A stretch of DNA of 64,000 nucleotides, taken from Branchipolynoe longqiensis. Taxonomy: Eukaryota > Annelida > Polychaeta > Phyllodocida > Polynoidae. The stretch covers positions 92,195,990-92,259,989 of the forward strand of contig CM059193.1 of NCBI GenBank assembly GCA_030323885.1. Direction: 5' to 3'. Positions within the stretch are counted from its first letter, which is position 1. The number at the start of each line of letters is the position of its first letter. The translations under genes were made by a program, and so were the position numbers. The notes beneath the pieces were generated by a model. It saw only the letters and a program-made list of their open reading frames with translations. It was not told the origin of the DNA and did no database searches. Shown here piece after piece: positions 61,700 to 64,000 of the stretch.

Positions 61700-62053
61700 A
61701 TTAAAGCTGCATAGTCCGATAAAAACATCAAATTTTCGAAACCAAAATAATTATCTATATTTGATTCTACATATGTAACTTCGATACTGATGCACTTATT
61801 AAACATTTGTCACCACAGAGAAGGGAATACTTAGGCAATTTAATAGAATCTGTTACTGCAGAAGCCTATGGTCTCAGACTTGTCATGCCTGGCAAAATTA
61901 AGTATGCATATTTGCACTTCAAATACCTCAAAAGTTAGCTATTTAAACTAAAAGTTACTTCAAACTAATGTAAGATATATTATAACTATCAGTTTAATGT
62001 TTCTCCAAGAAAAAATGACAGGAACTCAAAATCATCAGACTATGCAACTTTAA
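61700..62053. mobile_element. MITE-A, full-length copy
   Basis: Left TTAAAGCTGCATAGTCCGAT, right ATCAGACTATGCAACTTTAA. 354 bp, no coding capacity. Shared interior words include GTCACCACAGAGAAGGGAAT and AGTTACTTCAAACTAATGTA. Confidence 0.75.
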
Positions 62054-62762
62054 CAAAGCCTTACTTAAAGGTACTTAACAGAGCATTTCTTAAAAGTACT
62101 TAATACAGCCTTTGTTAAAGGTACTTAACGGAGCATTTCTTAAAAGTACTTAATAGAGCCTTTCTTAAAGGTACTTAACAGAGCATTAATTTTCTTAAAA
62201 GTATTTAATAATAGAGCATTTCTTAAAGTACTTAATATAGTCTTACTTAAAGGTACTTGACAGAGCCTTTATTAAAGGTACTTAATAGAGCCTTTTTTCA
62301 AGGTACGTAACATAGACTTTGTTAAAGGTACTTAGCACAGTCTTTGTTAAAGGTACTTAACATAGCCTTTATTAAAAATACTTAGCACAGTTTTTGTTAA
62401 AGGTACTTAACAGAACCTTTGTTAAAGGTACTTAATATAGCCTTTCTTAAAGGTACTTAACAGCCTTTGTTAAAGGTACGTAACATAGCCTTTGTCAAAG
62501 GTACTTAGCACAGCCTTTGTTAAAGGTACTTAACAGAACCTTTGTTAAAGGTACTTAATATAGCCTTTCTTAAAGGTACTTAACAGAGCCTTTGTTAAAG
62601 GTACGTAGCATAGCCTTTGTTAAAGTTACTTAGCACAGCCTTTGTTAAAGGTACTTAGCAGAACCTTTGTTAAAGGTACTTAATATAGCCTTTCTTAAAG
62701 GTACTTAACAGAGCCTTTGTTAAAGGTACGTAACATAGCCTTTCTTAAAGGTACTTAACAAG
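62054..62762. repeat. 25-bp minisatellite
   Basis: About 28 imperfect copies of GCCTTTGTTAAAGGTACTTA ACAGA. It starts right at the end of MITE-A. Confidence 0.93.
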
Positions 62763-63180
62763 GCATCGTGGATACACAATGGGCACAGGGCGGTGGGATA
62801 GGAGTGTTGTCAGGTGACGTCAGACCGGGGCCCTCAGCTGTGGGAAAGATAATCAAAGGAGGATGAAATCCAGGGGGTTGTAAGCAACCGTACGTCAGTA
62901 TATAGATCTAAATAGTGTTCGTCGAATGGAGTGTGCACTGGTTCTTAGAGAACTGTCACCTTTACTGCATGTACGTCATGTGCCACTGGTACTCACTGCC
63001 GCCGGGGAATAATGCCAGGGTCTGTTTTATAGGCACATGCTTCTGTCATTCTGTAATTTCATCAGAATTAGTGGAAGCTTTTTTGTCAAATGACACCAGT
63101 ACTCAGATGAGTACACCAATGCATACACTAGTACACAGATTGTGTATGTCTATATCCACATCTGCAGATATTATGTATAT
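62763..63180. other. Unassigned intergenic sequence
   Basis: No repeat match within the window and no convincing gene. A 106-codon open frame near 62915-63235 has no recognisable domain and runs into a SINE, so it is not called. Confidence 0.4.
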
Positions 63181-63184
63181 TGTC

Positions 63185-63490
63185 GGTTGGTTGTTGGAGT
63201 TTTACATCCTGGCAACATCTATGGTCATATCATGATGGGTACCGACTTGTGACATTGCGCACTCATGGCGATTTTATAGTGCTGCCCCACTGGGAGACCA
63301 GGGCACTAGTACCATGACTTGATATCCCACTCATTCACATTATCCTGACACTGAGCCAAACCAGTCCTTGCTGGCCTCTCAGTGGGGAAGCATTATAAAG
63401 TCGCCATGAGGGCAGACAATCCAAAGTCGATACCCATCCTGATATGACCTTAGATGTTGCCAGGACGTAAAACTCCAAAAGCCAACCAAC
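63185..63490. mobile_element. Two SINE-A fragments in opposite orientation
   Basis: 63185-63375 is a SINE-A in - orientation (inverted tail ACATCCTGGCAACATCTATG, inverted body TTATAGTGCTGCCCCACTGG). 63376-63490 is a + orientation body and tail (AGCATTATAAAGTCGCCATG, GATGTTGCCAGGACGTAAAA). The pair could fold into a hairpin. Confidence 0.75.
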
Positions 63491-64000
63491 CAACCCTGGG
63501 CTGGGACTAGGTATGGTACTACGCTAACAGCCTGAGGTGAAATAGATATCTTGTGCTTGCATCGTGTTGCATCTGGATAAACTTCAAAATAATTCCAATT
63601 GGTTCTGTAAATATATAAATATATACATATATGGGTCGTTCTCAGAAGTTGTGTACCAATAGTGTGACATCAGTACCAGAAAATCAAAATGCTGCCAAAG
63701 TTCTATAAGCAAGTTTCCTCAATGTGTATGTCCTTTTGCATCTGAATAATTGAAAATAAACATATTCTGGCATTTTTAAGTAGGTCAAATGATGCTCACA
63801 CCCAATAAATAGCAGTATAGCATGGAAACCAATCTGACTCCAAAATCAAATATTTTCCACACAAAACTTGACATTTTTAGGACATTTCACATGCCACTTG
63901 CTTTAAACAGTAGTAATAATAATTTGAAACCTCATTGCTATGGTTTTGTCTTATTTGTGAATATTAAAGAGAAAAGCAAGAAAATATTAGCAGAGTAACA
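63491..64000. other. AT-rich window end
   Basis: AT-rich single-copy-looking sequence. No feature was recognised. Confidence 0.4.

Overview
The window is animal nuclear DNA, most likely from a marine invertebrate. It holds one large intron-rich gene on the + strand with GT-AG exons whose reading frame joins exactly through 18 pieces. Around and inside that gene lies dense repeat DNA: tRNA-derived SINEs, a LINE with an RNase H domain, DIRS-type tyrosine-recombinase retroelements, several miniature inverted-repeat elements and very long minisatellites. Nothing bacterial or viral is seen. The species cannot be named from the sequence alone.

Layout. 1-9.8 kb: SINE copies, a decayed DIRS retroelement (913-~4535: gag intact, reverse transcriptase broken), a 5'-truncated LINE on the - strand (5043-~6710), further SINEs and a 5S rRNA-like scrap. 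9.1-11.1 kb: a GC- and CpG-rich stretch and a 33-bp tandem array upstream of the gene. 11,110-52,519: an 18-exon gene predicted to encode a 1,728-residue protein with a long low-complexity N-terminus, an armadillo/HEAT-like helical body and a C-terminal TIR domain without SAM domains. Its introns hold most of the repeats, including about 4 kb of a 51-bp minisatellite (intron 2), a tandem array derived from 5S rRNA (intron 7), a GC-rich gag-only element with 257-bp direct terminal repeats (intron 13) and nested MITEs (intron 16). 52.5-54.1 kb: copies of the last exon's end, then TA-rich repeats. 54,083-59,128: a DIRS element with inverted terminal repeats and three open ORFs (gag, RT-RNase H-methyltransferase-like, tyrosine recombinase), followed by a 310-bp palindromic miniature that looks DIRS-derived. 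59.4-64 kb: TA repeats, a purine-only tract, MITEs, SINEs and a 25-bp minisatellite.

The most unusual feature is that six of the 18 exons of the ARM-TIR gene have an edge copied into neighbouring tandem repeats (exons 6, 8, 10, 12, 15 and 18). After exon 15, nine copies each carry an acceptor, a stop-free 48-nt in-frame segment and a consensus donor, so they look like an array of optional 16-residue mini-exons. Exons 8 and 9 are also tightly flanked by a ~118-bp inverted repeat, an arrangement known to favour exon circularisation or skipping.

The tandem repeats have unit lengths divisible by three in several places (33, 51, 108 bp), so long open frames there on both strands are artefacts and are not annotated as genes.
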